From positions 1-64,000 of the forward strand of contig NZ_JAIMIB010000008.1 in the NCBI RefSeq assembly GCF_019966515.1: DNA of 64,000 nt, written 5' to 3'. Made by a program: the position numbers and the translations under genes. Below are positions 25,305 through 35,444 of the stretch, in pieces (within the stretch, counting starts at the first letter, position 1; every line of letters begins with the position of its first letter). This DNA is from Roseovarius aestuarii (GTDB lineage: Bacteria; Pseudomonadota; Alphaproteobacteria; Rhodobacterales; Rhodobacteraceae). The notes beneath the pieces are model-generated. The model was not told the origin of the DNA. It made no database searches and saw only the letters and a program-made list of their open reading frames with translations.

Positions 25305-27386
25305 TTAAATGCGCATCAACACATCCACCGCAAGCACGTCGTCTTCGTAGACAAAAAGTGGGTTGATTTCGATCTCGGCGATCTCTTCCGCTTGTGCCAC
25401 GGCGAAATCGGCCAGCGCCGCAAGGCGATCCGCCAGCGCGGCCATATCCACGACGCGCCCGCCGCGAAAACCCTGCATCAGGCGGGCGACGCGCAGCCGC
25501 CTCAGTGCGGCTTCGATCTCGGATGCGCTGGCGGGCAAAAGCAGGGTGTCCGCATCCCCCACCAGTTCCACCAGCACGCCGCCGCTGCCCAGCGTCATCG
25601 CCAGTCCAAATTGCGCATCCTGCCGGATGCCCACCACCAGTTCGGCGATGGGCGGTGGGGCCATCGCCTCTACCAGAAATTTGTCGCGCACGGCCTGTGG
25701 GTCATAGATCGTGACATCGGCGCACATCTTCTCGGATGCGCGCGCCAGCGCCTCGGGCGCTTCAATGCCGATTGCCACGGCCCCGGCCTCGGTCTTATGG
25801 GCAAGCTTGTCGCTCATCATTTTAAGGGCGACCGGATAGCCCACCGCCTGCGCCGCCGCGGTCAGCCCGTCGCCTGATACCACGCGGCCCTCGGGCACGC
25901 GCACCACATCCGCCAGCCGGGCCTTGCCTTCGGCCTCGGCCACGAAAGCACTGTTGCGGGGGTGCACCGTCATCAGCGGGGCAGGAGGGGTTGAAGTGAT
26001 CCGCGCCCGCGCGCTGTGCCACCAGGCGGCATGGCCGACAGCGTTTAATGCCTCGTGGATGCCCTGCATCGGCGCCACGCCTTCGGCGATGAAGGCCTCT
26101 CGCACCGATGCGCCGATATTTTCAGGGATGGTGGTGCAGATCGCCGCCGGAAGGCCTGCCTCGCGCGCCGCCTTGGCAAAGGCCATCCCGTCGTTGAGGT
26201 AAAGCTGCTCGGTCTCGTCCAGCCCCGGCGCGGGATAATCCTGCACCAACAGCGCGGCCTGCGCCGGAACACCTGCCAATGCTGCCTCAAAGACCGGTCC
26301 GGTTCGCTCGGCCTGGCCCCAGATCGGCGTGGTGTAATCCAGCGGGTTCGACACCGTGGCGATGGGCGGTAAAAGTTCCGTGAGTGTTGCGCGGGTTTCC
26401 GAATCCGGCGTGGGAAACTCCAACCCGATCTTCTCGGCATGATCCGCGAGCATCGTCGCGCCCCCGCCTGAGCAGGTAAAGCCCATCACGTCATGCCCGT
26501 CGGGCACCCCCGCGACGCAGATGAATTTAAGCGTTTCCAGCAGTTGCGACGGATTGGTCACGCTGATCACGCCGATCCGATCGAAGAGCGCCTGATAAAG
26601 TTCGTTCGCGCCGGAAAGAGACCCAGTATGGCTCAGTGTCAGTGCGCCACCGATGGCCGACGACCCGGTTTTCAGGGCCACGATCGGTTTACCTGCATGC
26701 AGTGCCTTCAATGCGGCGCGCTCGAAAGCTGGCACATCCGCCAGCCCTTCGATATGAAGGCCGATGGCGCGCACCTCGGGCTTTTCGCACAGCAGGTCAA
26801 TAAATTCAGACAGACCCAGATCTGCCTGGTTGCCGACCGAGATCATATGCGTCAGCGGCAGAGACCGCTGGCTCATGGTGATGTCCGAGGAAAACATTCC
26901 CGATTGCGTCAGGATAGCCGCGCCATAACCAGGGCAAGAGCCGCCATGCGCAAACGGCCAGAGTGCCGAGCGATCGAGATAATTGATCACGCCGTAGCAA
27001 TTGGGTCCCACCATCACCATATCGCCCAGTGCGCTACGCAGATCATCTTCTAACGCGCGACCATCGTCATGCGCCTCGCCGAACCCGGCGGAATAACAGA
27101 CGATCCCGCCCGCGCCTATCGCCGACAAGTCGCGAATGGTGTCAGGCACCCGCGCTGCGGGGATCGCCAGAAAGACCGCATCAGGGGCCTCGGGCAAATC
27201 GACTATACTGGCGACACAGGGCAGGCCCGCCAACTGCTCGCGTTTCGGGTTTACCACCCACATGTCGCCGTCGAATCCGGCCCGCCGCGCCTCGCCGATT
27301 GCCACCGCGGCGTCAGCCCCGCCAATGAACGCAATGTGGCGCGGGTTCAGCAAGCGTTCGAAATTTGCGCGCTTGGCCGGGGTCAT
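25305..27386 (-). CDS. ADP-forming acyl-CoA synthetase (acetate-CoA ligase family)
   Basis: 693-residue fusion of the alpha and beta parts of the NDP-forming acyl-CoA synthetase family. It has a CoA-binding Rossmann domain at the N-terminus (RHIAFIGG), two ligase-CoA domains with the likely phosphohistidine in LTLSHTGSLSGANE, and a C-terminal ATP-grasp part (GYPVALKMMSDKLAHKTEAG to EIEINPLFVYEDD). It activates an organic acid with CoA and ATP. It is the last gene of a leftward operon and starts 5 nt after the acyl-CoA dehydrogenase. In this setting the substrate may be gamma-butyrobetaine or a related carnitine-pathway acid, an inference from neighbours only. Confidence 0.87.
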   Translation of the reverse strand: MTPAKRANFERLLNPRHIAFIGGADAAVAIGEARRAGFDGDMWVVNPKREQLAGLPCVASIVDLPEAPDAVFLAIPAARVPDTIRDLSAIGAGGIVCYSAGFGEAHDDGRALEDDLRSALGDMVMVGPNCYGVINYLDRSALWPFAHGGSCPGYGAAILTQSGMFSSDITMSQRSLPLTHMISVGNQADLGLSEFIDLLCEKPEVRAIGLHIEGLADVPAFERAALKALHAGKPIVALKTGSSAIGGALTLSHTGSLSGANELYQALFDRIGVISVTNPSQLLETLKFICVAGVPDGHDVMGFTCSGGGATMLADHAEKIGLEFPTPDSETRATLTELLPPIATVSNPLDYTTPIWGQAERTGPVFEAALAGVPAQAALLVQDYPAPGLDETEQLYLNDGMAFAKAAREAGLPAAICTTIPENIGASVREAFIAEGVAPMQGIHEALNAVGHAAWWHSARARITSTPPAPLMTVHPRNSAFVAEAEGKARLADVVRVPEGRVVSGDGLTAAAQAVGYPVALKMMSDKLAHKTEAGAVAIGIEAPEALARASEKMCADVTIYDPQAVRDKFLVEAMAPPPIAELVVGIRQDAQFGLAMTLGSGGVLVELVGDADTLLLPASASEIEAALRRLRVARLMQGFRGGRVVDMAALADRLAALADFAVAQAEEIAEIEINPLFVYEDDVLAVDVLMRI

Positions 27387-27391
27387 GGCGT

Positions 27392-28552
27392 TCAGGCCCC
27401 CAGAGGCCGCAATATGGATCGGGTGATGATATGACGCTGGATCTCGCTGGTGCCGTCCCAGATCCGCTCGATCCGGCTGTCCCGCCAGAGCCGTTGGATC
27501 GGCAGCTCCTCCATCAACCCCATGCCGCCGAAAATCTGCACGGTGTCATCCGCCACCTTGTTCAGCATCTCCGAGCAGTAGACTTTGACCATCGCTGCAT
27601 CTTCATCCTGCATCACGCCCGCATCGGCGCGCCGCACCGCGTCCGCCACCAGCAGGTCCGCCGTGCGCAGCCCGATGGTCATGTCGGCCAGCAGGAACCC
27701 GGTGGCCTGAAAGGCACCAATCGGCTTGCCGAATTGCTTGCGGTTCGCGGCCCAGTCGGTGGCCAGTTCCAGCATCCGCTCGGCCTTGCCGCAGCAGGTG
27801 GCGCCGACCCAGATCCGGCCCATGCCCAGCCATTGCCCGGCCAGATCGAACCCCTTGCCCTCGTCTCCCAGAACCTGCCCCGGCCCCAGCCGTACATCCT
27901 CGAAAATCAGCTCATAGGTCTTGTAGCCGCGGTTTGACACACACTTGTTGCCCTCGCGAAAGGTCACGCCCGGCATGTCGCGGTCGACCAGGAACGCCGT
28001 CACCCGCTTGCGCGGGCCACGTTTGGTCTCATCTATGCCAGTCGCGGCAAACACAATCGCGAAATCCGCCATCGTGGGAGCCGAGATGAAATGTTTCATC
28101 CCGTTCAATACCCAGTCGTCGCCCTCGCGTTTCGCATTGCATTTCATCCCCATCGCATCCGATCCGGCCTCGGGCTCGGTCAGGGCAAAAAGCTCGCGTT
28201 TCTCGCCTGTGACGCAGGGTTTCAGGTAGGTCTCGATCTGATCCCCCTGACAGGCCAGCAGCAATTCGGTAGGCCGGGCGATCCAGGAGTGCAGCGCATG
28301 GCTGGTGCGGCCAAACTCGCGCTCGATCACCGACATCTGGGTGTGATTCAATCCGCCACCACCGATGCTCTCAGGCAGGTTCGCCGCATACAGACCTAGT
28401 TCTTTGCCTTTGGCCTCGATCTCACGGCCGATTTCCTCGGGGACCTCGCCCAGCCGGTCGACCTCCTCTTCATGCGGAATGACCGCATCGTTGAAAAATC
28501 CGCGCACCGTGTCGCGCAGCATTTCGTCTTCGTGAGAGAGAATAAGGCTCAC
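27392..28552 (-). CDS. Acyl-CoA dehydrogenase
   Basis: 386-residue FAD enzyme of the acyl-CoA dehydrogenase family. It shows the FALTEPEAGSDAMGM motif, a helical C-terminal domain with RKQFGKPIGAFQATGF and IFGGMGLMEELPIQRLWRD, and the final RIERIWDGTSEIQRHIITR segment. It introduces a double bond into an acyl-CoA. The GTG start at 28552 has AGGAG 7 nt upstream. It lies between a BKACE gene (gap 15 nt) and an acyl-CoA synthetase. It could oxidise gamma-butyrobetainyl-CoA to crotonobetainyl-CoA, but ordinary short-chain substrates are possible. Confidence 0.88.
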   Translation of the reverse strand: MSLILSHEDEMLRDTVRGFFNDAVIPHEEEVDRLGEVPEEIGREIEAKGKELGLYAANLPESIGGGGLNHTQMSVIEREFGRTSHALHSWIARPTELLLACQGDQIETYLKPCVTGEKRELFALTEPEAGSDAMGMKCNAKREGDDWVLNGMKHFISAPTMADFAIVFAATGIDETKRGPRKRVTAFLVDRDMPGVTFREGNKCVSNRGYKTYELIFEDVRLGPGQVLGDEGKGFDLAGQWLGMGRIWVGATCCGKAERMLELATDWAANRKQFGKPIGAFQATGFLLADMTIGLRTADLLVADAVRRADAGVMQDEDAAMVKVYCSEMLNKVADDTVQIFGGMGLMEELPIQRLWRDSRIERIWDGTSEIQRHIITRSILRPLGA

Positions 28553-28567
28553 CGGTCGTCTCCTGTT

Positions 28568-29458
28568 CTAGCTGTCAGCGCCGCGCAGGTTCAGCTTGTT
28601 GCGGGCCTCCTGCGGGGTCACGGCGCGACCGCCCATGCGTTCGATGATCTCGATAACCCGTTCAACCAACTGCCCGTTGGTTGCCAGCACGCCGCGATCC
28701 AGGAAAATGTTATCCTCGAGACCCACGCGCACATTGCCGCCCATCGCCACTGCGGCCGCCGCCATCGGCATCTGCATCCGGCTGATACCGAAGCTGGCCC
28801 AGCTTGCTCCCGCAGGCAGTTGTGCCTTCATCGCTGCCATCGTCTCCACCGTCTGATCGGCGCCCCACGGAATGCCCAGGCAGATCTGAAACATCGGTGG
28901 ATCGGCGATCAGCCCTTCCTCGACCATTGCCTTGGCAAAACGGATATGGCCCAGCTCGAATACTTCCAGCTCGGGCTTCACGCCCCATTCCTTGACCAGT
29001 TCGGCCATGCGCCGCAGTGTCGGTGGGGTCGAGATATAGATGTTGTCGCCATCGCCGAAATTCAGCGTCCCGCAATCAAGCGAGCAGATTTCGGGCAGAC
29101 ACTCCTTGATATGAACAAGCCGCTCTTCCGCGCCGATCATATCGGTGCCAGGTCCGGGCAGGGCGGGGTTTTCGGCAGAAGGCACCCAATCGCCGCCCAT
29201 GCCCGCCGTAAGGTTGATCACCACGTCGGTGCCACTGTCGCGCACCCGGTCCACCGCTTCTTTGAACAGCACCGGATCGCGAGAGCCCTGACCGGTCTCG
29301 GGATCGCGCACATGCAGATGCGCAATCGCCGCGCCCGCCTTGGCGGCCTCGATCGCTGCGTCTGCCACCTCCTTGGGGGTCACGGGCACATGTTTGCTCC
29401 GCCCCGTCGTATCGCCTGCCCCGGTCACAGCGCAGGTCACCACCACATCGAAATTCAT
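28568..29458 (-). CDS. BKACE-family beta-keto acid cleavage enzyme, probably dehydrocarnitine-type
   Basis: 296-residue Zn-dependent enzyme of the BKACE family (formerly DUF849), which condenses acetyl-CoA with a beta-keto acid to give acetoacetate and a new acyl-CoA. Metal ligands are seen in [12 protein letters not shown], and conserved segments in [12 protein letters not shown] and [10 protein letters not shown]. One subgroup cleaves 3-dehydrocarnitine to betainyl-CoA. The GlxA/CdhR-type regulator divergently encoded here supports that substrate. The ATG at 29458 follows GGGAGG by 7 nt; the GTG 6 nt upstream is too close to this site. Confidence 0.85.
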   Translation of the reverse strand: MNFDVVVTCAVTGAGDTTGRSKHVPVTPKEVADAAIEAAKAGAAIAHLHVRDPETGQGSRDPVLFKEAVDRVRDSGTDVVINLTAGMGGDWVPSAENPALPGPGTDMIGAEERLVHIKECLPEICSLDCGTLNFGDGDNIYISTPPTLRRMAELVKEWGVKPELEVFELGHIRFAKAMVEEGLIADPPMFQICLGIPWGADQTVETMAAMKAQLPAGASWASFGISRMQMPMAAAAVAMGGNVRVGLEDNIFLDRGVLATNGQLVERVIEIIERMGGRAVTPQEARNKLNLRGADS

Positions 29459-29512
29459 CTGCACACCTCCCTTATTTAGGCGCAGTGTGCGAAAACAGGT
29501 GCAAAAAAGTGT

Positions 29513-29553
29513 CGATAATTCGCCATCATACTGTTAGCTGTGGCGAATAATCG
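29513..29553. promoter_or_regulatory. Candidate operator: 13-bp near-perfect dyad
   Basis: CGATAATTCGCCA and TGGCGAATAATCG form a 13-bp inverted repeat with a single mismatch and a 15-nt spacer, in the gap between the BKACE gene and the GlxA-type regulator gene. Such spaced dyads suit AraC-family activators that bind two half sites. Confidence 0.55.
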
Positions 29554-29588
29554 TATTTCAGAACCAGTGACCGGAACCGACCCTGCCT

Positions 29589-30644
29589 ATGACGGATGCA
29601 AGCTTAATCCCTGCCCGAATCGTCTGCGTCCTGCTACCGCGGTTCAACATGATGAGCCTGCTCAGCCTGCTGGAGCCGCTGCGTATTGCCAACTACCTCT
29701 CGACCGATCCGCTTTACACGCATACCTACGCCTCGGCCGAAGGTGGCGGCGTGCCCGCCAGCAACGGCATGAGCGTTGAGACCGATGTCTTGCCCGAAAA
29801 ACTTGGCCGTGATGATCTGGTGCTGGTGCTTGGCAGTTGGGGTGCCGAGCATTATGCAAACCCGAAACTGACCGGCTGGCTCAGGCGGCAGGAACGGGCC
29901 GGTCTGCGGCTTTGTGCGGTCGAGATGGCCAGCTATGTTTTTGCCCGCGCGGGCCTGCTGGGCGGGCGCCGCGCCACGACGCACTGGGCTTACCTGCCGG
30001 GTTTTCAGGAACTTTTCCCCGATGTTCTGGCGGCCGAGCAACTTTATACAATCGATGGCCGCATCCTGACCTGTGCAGGATCCACCGCCGGGCTGGACCT
30101 GATGCAGCACCTTATCCGGCAGGATCACGGCGATGCGCTTGTGGCCGAGATTGCCGACAATATCGTCCACCACCCGATCCGACCCGAGGCGGCGCCGCAG
30201 CGGCAGGCCCACGGGATGGGGCTTGAGCGCCTGCCGTCCTCTGTACGCGCTGCCGTGGACCTGATGGATGCTAACATCCCCGAGCCGCTAACCGTGCCGG
30301 AGATCGCCCGGCAGGTCGGTATTTCGCAGCGCCAGTTGGAACGCCAGTTTCACCGCGCGATGGGCTGCAGCGTCGTGCAGTTTGGGCTGATCCTCAGGCT
30401 GCAACACGCTCGCGTGCTGCTGATTTCAACTGGTCTGGGGGTAAGAGAAATCGCCGCCGCCTCGGGCTTTAACTCGCTGTCGCATTTCGCATATGCGTTC
30501 CGCAACTGCTTTGGCCGTCGTCCCAGTGAGTACCGTCAGGCCTGGCCGGATCAGAATGATACGCCCAGCTGGCCCGGCACACTGTCGAAATATCTCGAAA
30601 CACTGCAGCTTAACCAGCGGATGCGCGGCAAGACGTCGGAATGA
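29589..30644 (+). CDS. GlxA/CdhR-type AraC-family transcriptional regulator
   Basis: 351-residue regulator with an N-terminal DJ-1/PfpI-like amidotransferase-fold domain (about residues 8-190; contains GSWGAEHY and AGSTAGLDLM, without a normal catalytic Cys elbow). The C-terminal AraC DNA-binding domain (about 215-315) has two helix-turn-helices (LTVPEIARQVGISQRQLERQF and GVREIAAASGFNSLSHFAYAF). This architecture is that of GbdR, CdhR and related activators of betaine and carnitine catabolism. It is divergent from the BKACE operon with a 13-bp dyad between. The ATG at 29589 has only a weak ribosome-binding site. Confidence 0.85.
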   Translation: MTDASLIPARIVCVLLPRFNMMSLLSLLEPLRIANYLSTDPLYTHTYASAEGGGVPASNGMSVETDVLPEKLGRDDLVLVLGSWGAEHYANPKLTGWLRRQERAGLRLCAVEMASYVFARAGLLGGRRATTHWAYLPGFQELFPDVLAAEQLYTIDGRILTCAGSTAGLDLMQHLIRQDHGDALVAEIADNIVHHPIRPEAAPQRQAHGMGLERLPSSVRAAVDLMDANIPEPLTVPEIARQVGISQRQLERQFHRAMGCSVVQFGLILRLQHARVLLISTGLGVREIAAASGFNSLSHFAYAFRNCFGRRPSEYRQAWPDQNDTPSWPGTLSKYLETLQLNQRMRGKTSE

Positions 30645-30804
30645 TAGGCCCGGCACTGAGGGGATGCCCTTCGAACGTCAACGCTGTGTCCCGTGTATCG
30701 GTATGAAGGGCGGGTCCAGCCAGCGCATAGATTGCGCGCACTGACAACCGGACCCGAGGGTGTGGCCTGATCACAGAGGTATTCTGCGCTTTCTGGCATG
30801 TTGC

Positions 30805-30833
30805 TTGACACCCGGGACGTTGCTGCTCATGTA
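30805..30833 (+). promoter_or_regulatory. Possible promoter of lepB-rnc
   Basis: A perfect TTGACA -35 box followed after 17 nt by CATGTA, a poor -10 match, 32 nt before the lepB start. Confidence 0.35.
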
Positions 30834-30864
30834 GCGCCTCAGACCTCAAACCCGGAGATGCCCC

Positions 30865-31701
30865 ATGGCCTCGGATGCCAAAGAGAAGAATTCCATCGTC
30901 GAGACGATCAAGACGGTGGTCTACGCCCTGCTGATCGCTGGCATCTTCCGCACGATTTTCTTTCAGCCTTTCTGGATTCCGTCCGGGTCGATGAAAGATA
31001 CGCTGCTGATTGGCGATTTCCTCTTTGTCAACAAGATGGCCTATGGCTATTCCTATGCGTCGTGTCCGTCGATCCGTATTCAGCGGTTGGGGATCAATGT
31101 AGACGCGGCCGATATCTGTGGTTTTCTCGACGGTGATAACAGCAGGATATTGGGGTCCGAGCCTGAGCGCGGCGATATTATCGTCTTTCGCCATCCGGTG
31201 ACCGGCGCGGATTTCATCAAACGGCTGATCGGCCTGCCGGGCGACGAGATCCAGATGAAAAACAGTGTACTGCATATCAATGGCGAGGCAGTTAAACTGG
31301 AAGATGGCGGCGTGTTCGAAGAGAAATTCGAAGCTCAGGGGCCGCTGCGTAACACGCCGCGTTGTGAAAACGGCGTGGTGGGTGAAGGCGCGATGTGCAA
31401 AAAATCCCGTCAGATCGAGACCCTGCCGAACGGCGAATCCCATTCGATCCTGAACATCACCTCGCAGAGATCGGACAATACCGGCATATTCCGGGTGCCG
31501 GCAGGGCATTACTTCTTCATGGGTGACAATCGCGACAACTCGACCGACTCGCGTTTCGCGCAGCAGGTGGCGGGCGTCGGTTTCGTGCCTTACGAAAACC
31601 TGATTGGTCGCGCTGGCCGGGTGGTCTTTTCCTCCGCCGGCAGCCGGATGTTCTATTTTTGGACCTGGCGCGGGGACCGTTTCTTCAAGAGGCTGGATTG
31701 A
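30865..31701 (+). CDS. lepB: Signal peptidase I
   Basis: 278-residue membrane serine protease that removes signal peptides from exported proteins. One N-terminal helix (about residues 12-32) precedes the catalytic Ser42 in [10 protein letters not shown] and general base Lys119 in [12 protein letters not shown]; the box with [11 protein letters not shown] closes the active site. The start has GGAG 8 nt upstream. The stop overlaps the rnc start, a gene pair common in alphaproteobacteria. Confidence 0.95.
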   Translation: MASDAKEKNSIVETIKTVVYALLIAGIFRTIFFQPFWIPSGSMKDTLLIGDFLFVNKMAYGYSYASCPSIRIQRLGINVDAADICGFLDGDNSRILGSEPERGDIIVFRHPVTGADFIKRLIGLPGDEIQMKNSVLHINGEAVKLEDGGVFEEKFEAQGPLRNTPRCENGVVGEGAMCKKSRQIETLPNGESHSILNITSQRSDNTGIFRVPAGHYFFMGDNRDNSTDSRFAQQVAGVGFVPYENLIGRAGRVVFSSAGSRMFYFWTWRGDRFFKRLD

Positions 31702-32381
31702 AGCTTTCCGCCGAGCTGAAGGCGCTTGAGGCGCGGCTGGGGCATGAATTTTCCGACCCCGGGCTGCTGGTGCGCGCGGTCACCCATTCCTCGATGTCCT
31801 CGGCCACGCGCGACGATAATCAACGGCTGGAGTTTCTGGGCGACCGGGTGCTTGGCCTGGTGATGGCGCAGGCGGTGCTTGACCATGACAGGGCGGCCAC
31901 CGAAGGCCAGTTGGCACCGCGTTTCAACGCACTGGTGCGCAAGGAGACCTGCGCTGATGTGGCCCGGCAGGTCGATATCGGCGCGGTACTGAAACTGGGC
32001 CGGTCCGAGATGGTCTCGGGCGGGCGCCGCAAACAGGCGCTCCTGGGGGATGCGATGGAGGCGGTGATCGCTGCGGTCTACCTCGATGCCGGTTTCGACG
32101 CAGCAAAGGCTATGATCCTGCGGCTCTGGGGCGAGCGCGTGCGCCGGGTCGAGGCCGATGCCCGCGACGCCAAAACCGCGCTGCAGGAATGGGCGCAGGC
32201 GCGCGGCCTGCAGCCACCGCGCTACGTCGAAGTTGCCCGCAGCGGCCCGGACCACGCCCCGCAATTCACCATTGAGGCGCAGCTCGACGGACAGACCCCG
32301 ACACAAGCCACCGCCGGATCAAAACGCCAGGCCGAACAAGCGGTTGCCAAGGCATTACTGGCACGGATCGAGAACGGCTGA
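31698..32381 (+). CDS. rnc: Ribonuclease III
   Basis: 227-residue double-stranded RNA endonuclease for rRNA and mRNA processing. The nuclease signature [12 protein letters not shown] is near residue 40, the second acidic site is [14 protein letters not shown], and the C-terminal double-stranded-RNA-binding domain (about 150-225) ends in [15 protein letters not shown]. The TTG at 31698 overlaps the lepB stop and follows AGAGG by 6 nt, giving the normal family length. era, which often follows rnc in relatives, is not present here. Confidence 0.95.
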   Translation: MKLSAELKALEARLGHEFSDPGLLVRAVTHSSMSSATRDDNQRLEFLGDRVLGLVMAQAVLDHDRAATEGQLAPRFNALVRKETCADVARQVDIGAVLKLGRSEMVSGGRRKQALLGDAMEAVIAAVYLDAGFDAAKAMILRLWGERVRRVEADARDAKTALQEWAQARGLQPPRYVEVARSGPDHAPQFTIEAQLDGQTPTQATAGSKRQAEQAVAKALLARIENG

Positions 32382-32487
32382 CCTCGGGCAAGGTCAGCTT
32401 TGAGCCCAAAGTATCGAATGCTGCAAAACGCGTGAACGTCAGCTTTTCTGCGTGCAAAGGTCTCGAACGATCAACTACAGTAATACA

Positions 32488-32937
32488 ATGCTATGGAAGG
32501 ATGTATGCCAGATATTTGAAGCCGATGGTTCGCTTCGTGACGTTATTGTCCATGAGACATCTGTTTCGGACTGGGACCGGCTGCTCAGCCTTTCATTGTC
32601 GCTTGGCAACGTTTTCTATGAGCGCGACGGCGAGAACGCCGTACTCCCAGCGTCAGCCGCTCGGATGCTAGGTGATCCAGAACATTCGCACTGTATGAAG
32701 GTTGATCTTGGTGGACCCGTCGCAAACGCCCACTTTTATACCTCAGAGGAAATCGAACTGGACCTCGACCCAAGCGAGATAGCGTCTCAGGCGGCGCTCA
32801 ATAAGGTTCTGGGTTTCTGCAGTAAGCTTAGCTTGGCACTAGAACGCGACATGGCAATCACAGAAGAAAGCAGTCCTGAAGAAGCCTTGCTAGTTTACTC
32901 GTTCCAAAAACGAAGCTGGCAGATCGCAACTCACTAG
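32488..32937 (+). CDS. Hypothetical protein, accessory
   Basis: 149-residue soluble acidic protein with no recognised domain. It begins MLWKDVCQIFEADGS and ends YSFQKRSWQIATH. It looks like a single compact domain with a central IELDLDPSEI segment; the size and style recall immunity or other accessory proteins, but nothing diagnostic is present. The coding sequence is less GC-rich than lepB-rnc and lies where era would be expected. The ATG at 32488 lacks a good ribosome-binding site, and an in-frame TTG/CTG further upstream is possible. Confidence 0.55.
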   Translation: MLWKDVCQIFEADGSLRDVIVHETSVSDWDRLLSLSLSLGNVFYERDGENAVLPASAARMLGDPEHSHCMKVDLGGPVANAHFYTSEEIELDLDPSEIASQAALNKVLGFCSKLSLALERDMAITEESSPEEALLVYSFQKRSWQIATH

Positions 32938-33087
32938 TTGCAGCAAGAATGCCGACCTTGGCCCTCGCACGATCAATGACCGCTCTGTCCCGCACACCGG
33001 ACGAGATTATTCAAGCCGCCTAAATACACGTTGCCCTCCAGACTAATCACCTGTTTTCCGGACAAGGCGGAGGCAATCAACCCGGCC

Positions 33088-33957
33088 CTAAAACCACTGC
33101 CCCGGCTCCATCAGCCCGAGGTCCAGTAACTGACGGGAATGCCACTCGAACGGCGTGGAATTGTGCCATTTGAATGTCTCGATGTCGAAGGTGGAACCGG
33201 GATTGCGCTTCAGCGCCTTGGCGGTGCGGAACGAGACGATCGCCGCCGTCAGATTGTGATGCCAGGGGCAGGCATAGGTGTTGTACTCCTCGTCGTTGAA
33301 ACGATGGTTCGCGTCCAGCATCAGCTCCGGCTTGGCGCGGAAGAGTGCGATCCGGTCGATGTTTCGCTTCGGCGCGGGGACATGTTCCTCGTAGCGCCAG
33401 CGCAGCCCGCCGAAGAAATCCAGTTGCCGTTCCTTCGGGTGGTTGTGATTGTCCGGATCATTGCGTGCCAGTGCGTAATAGCCCGACTTGTCCATATGCG
33501 CGTCCTCCAGCGAGACCGCGTTCTTGTGCTGATAAAGATCACCAGCGTAGAGATCGATCACGTAGGTCAGCATCGCGCCGCGGCGTTCCTCGCCGTGAAA
33601 GGTCAGCATCTCGCCCACCGTGCGGGTTTCGCAGAACGGGAAGAACAGGTATTCGGCGTTGAAACAATAGTAGAGCCAGGTCCCCGGCGCCTTGGCGATC
33701 ACCGCGTTCACCGCTTTGGTGAAATCATCTCCCGCCACGATATCGAAGTTGATCCGGTGCACCCGGCGCGCGACATCATTCGGTAAGGCAAATGCCGGTG
33801 GCATCAGCGCCAGTATCTCGCGAAATCCGGCATCGATGTGGTGACGCAGCGTGGTGTCGATCTCGACCTCGTCCTCAATGAAGATCATCGCCACCGGCCC
33901 CTTGGCCAGAAGCGCACCCGCTTTGCTCAGAAACTGATCAAGGCTGGAAAACTGCAT
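33088..33957 (-). CDS. Hypothetical protein, possibly glycosyltransferase family 2-like
   Basis: 289-residue protein. The ATG at 33957 follows GGGGA and gives an N-terminus starting MQFSSLDQF; the frame remains open upstream to 34011. The central part, NAEYLFFPFCETR followed by VGEMLTFHGEERRGAML and IDLYAGDLY, recalls the GT2-like proteins that carry a DxDE(F/Y) donor-sugar site, although the first acidic residue here is Asn-Ala-Glu. Later HNHPKERQLDFFGGLRWR and CPWHHNL add many His and aromatic residues. Confident function is not possible. It is convergent with the upstream hypothetical gene and divergent from miaB. Confidence 0.7.
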   Translation of the reverse strand: MQFSSLDQFLSKAGALLAKGPVAMIFIEDEVEIDTTLRHHIDAGFREILALMPPAFALPNDVARRVHRINFDIVAGDDFTKAVNAVIAKAPGTWLYYCFNAEYLFFPFCETRTVGEMLTFHGEERRGAMLTYVIDLYAGDLYQHKNAVSLEDAHMDKSGYYALARNDPDNHNHPKERQLDFFGGLRWRYEEHVPAPKRNIDRIALFRAKPELMLDANHRFNDEEYNTYACPWHHNLTAAIVSFRTAKALKRNPGSTFDIETFKWHNSTPFEWHSRQLLDLGLMEPGQWF

Positions 33958-34066
33958 CGGTATCCCCGGTTCTTTTGCGCCCAGAATCATGGAAATCGTC
34001 ACGCATTGCAAGTGACCCTTGAGTTGATGTAGTCAGGCCCCCTGAAACGCCAGGGGACTGCGACGG

Positions 34067-35401
34067 ATGGCCGAGCCAAAGAAACTGTTCATCAAGACCT
34101 ACGGATGCCAGATGAACGTCTATGACAGCGAACGCATGGCCGAGGCCATGGGTGGGGCAGGCTATGTCGAAACGCAGACGCCTGATGACGCTGACATGAT
34201 CCTGCTCAACACCTGCCACATACGCGAAAAAGCTGCAGAAAAAGTTTATTCCGAGCTGGGCCGGTTCCGTGAGTTGAAAGATGCGAAACCCGATCTCAAG
34301 ATCGGTGTCGCGGGCTGCGTCGCCCAGGCCGAGGGCGAAGAGATCATGCGCCGCCAGCCGTTGGTCGATCTGGTGGTCGGTCCGCAAAGCTATCACCGCC
34401 TGCCGCAGATGGAGGCAAAGGTGCGCGACGGCGCCAAGGCGCTCGACACCGATTTTCCGCTGGACGACAAGTTCGACACGCTGCGCAAACGCGCCAAGGC
34501 GAAACGCGGGCCAACGGCGTTCCTGACTGTACAGGAAGGCTGCGACAAGTTCTGCGCCTTCTGCGTTGTGCCCTATACGCGCGGGGCCGAGGTCAGCCGC
34601 CCGGCGGACCGGATCATCGAAGAGGCGCGCGAACTGGTGGATCGCGGCGTGCGTGAGATTACCCTGCTGGGCCAAAACGTGAATGCCTATCACGGCGCCG
34701 GACCGGATGGGGATATGACCCTGGCCGGGCTCATCTGGGAGCTAGACAAAATCGACGGGCTGGCGCGCATCCGCTTCACCACCAGCCACCCCAACGACAT
34801 GGCCGATGATCTGATCGAGGCCCATGGCACCTGTGCCAAGCTGATGCCCTACCTGCATCTGCCGGTGCAGTCGGGCAGTGATAAGATCCTGAAACGGATG
34901 AACCGCAGTCACACGGCGGAAAGCTACTTGCGCCTGATCGAACGTATCCGCGAAGCGCGTCCCGATATCCTGATGTCAGGGGATTTCATCGTCGGCTTCC
35001 CGGAAGAGACGGAAGAGGATTTCCAGGCCACAATGGATCTGATCGAAGAGGTGAATTACGGCTATGCTTATTCGTTCAAGTACTCGACCCGCCCCGGAAC
35101 CCCGGCGGCCGAGCGTCCGCAGGTGGACGAGGAGGTGAAATCCGACCGGCTGCAACGCCTGCAGGCCCTGATCACCCGCCAGCAGCGCGCCGCGCAAGAG
35201 GCGATGGTGGGCCGCAGCGTCAACGTGCTTTTTGAAAAGCCCGGTCGGTTGCCGGGCCAGATGGTGGGAAAGTCCGACTATCTGCACGCCGTGCATGTGA
35301 CCGATGCCTCCATTCAGCCGGGCGATATCCTTCCCGTGAAGATCATCGACAGCGGTACGAATTCGCTCTCGGGCGAGGTGCTGCGGCGGGCAGCGGAGTA
35401 A
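34067..35401 (+). CDS. miaB: tRNA-2-methylthio-N6-isopentenyladenosine methylthiotransferase MiaB
   Basis: 444-residue radical SAM enzyme that methylthiolates A37 of tRNA. The N-terminal UPF0004 domain has its three cluster cysteines in [23 protein letters not shown] and [11 protein letters not shown]. The radical SAM motif is [15 protein letters not shown], and a C-terminal TRAM domain (about residues 375-440) follows. All six Fe-S cysteines are present. It is the first gene of the usual miaB-phoH-ybeY-corC-lnt run, here separated from phoH by an OmpA-family gene and a lipoprotein gene. Confidence 0.95.
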   Translation: MAEPKKLFIKTYGCQMNVYDSERMAEAMGGAGYVETQTPDDADMILLNTCHIREKAAEKVYSELGRFRELKDAKPDLKIGVAGCVAQAEGEEIMRRQPLVDLVVGPQSYHRLPQMEAKVRDGAKALDTDFPLDDKFDTLRKRAKAKRGPTAFLTVQEGCDKFCAFCVVPYTRGAEVSRPADRIIEEARELVDRGVREITLLGQNVNAYHGAGPDGDMTLAGLIWELDKIDGLARIRFTTSHPNDMADDLIEAHGTCAKLMPYLHLPVQSGSDKILKRMNRSHTAESYLRLIERIREARPDILMSGDFIVGFPEETEEDFQATMDLIEEVNYGYAYSFKYSTRPGTPAAERPQVDEEVKSDRLQRLQALITRQQRAAQEAMVGRSVNVLFEKPGRLPGQMVGKSDYLHAVHVTDASIQPGDILPVKIIDSGTNSLSGEVLRRAAE

Positions 35402-35444
35402 CCGGCCAGCCGCCGCGCCCGCGGATTGCCTGTGCTCTGTCACG

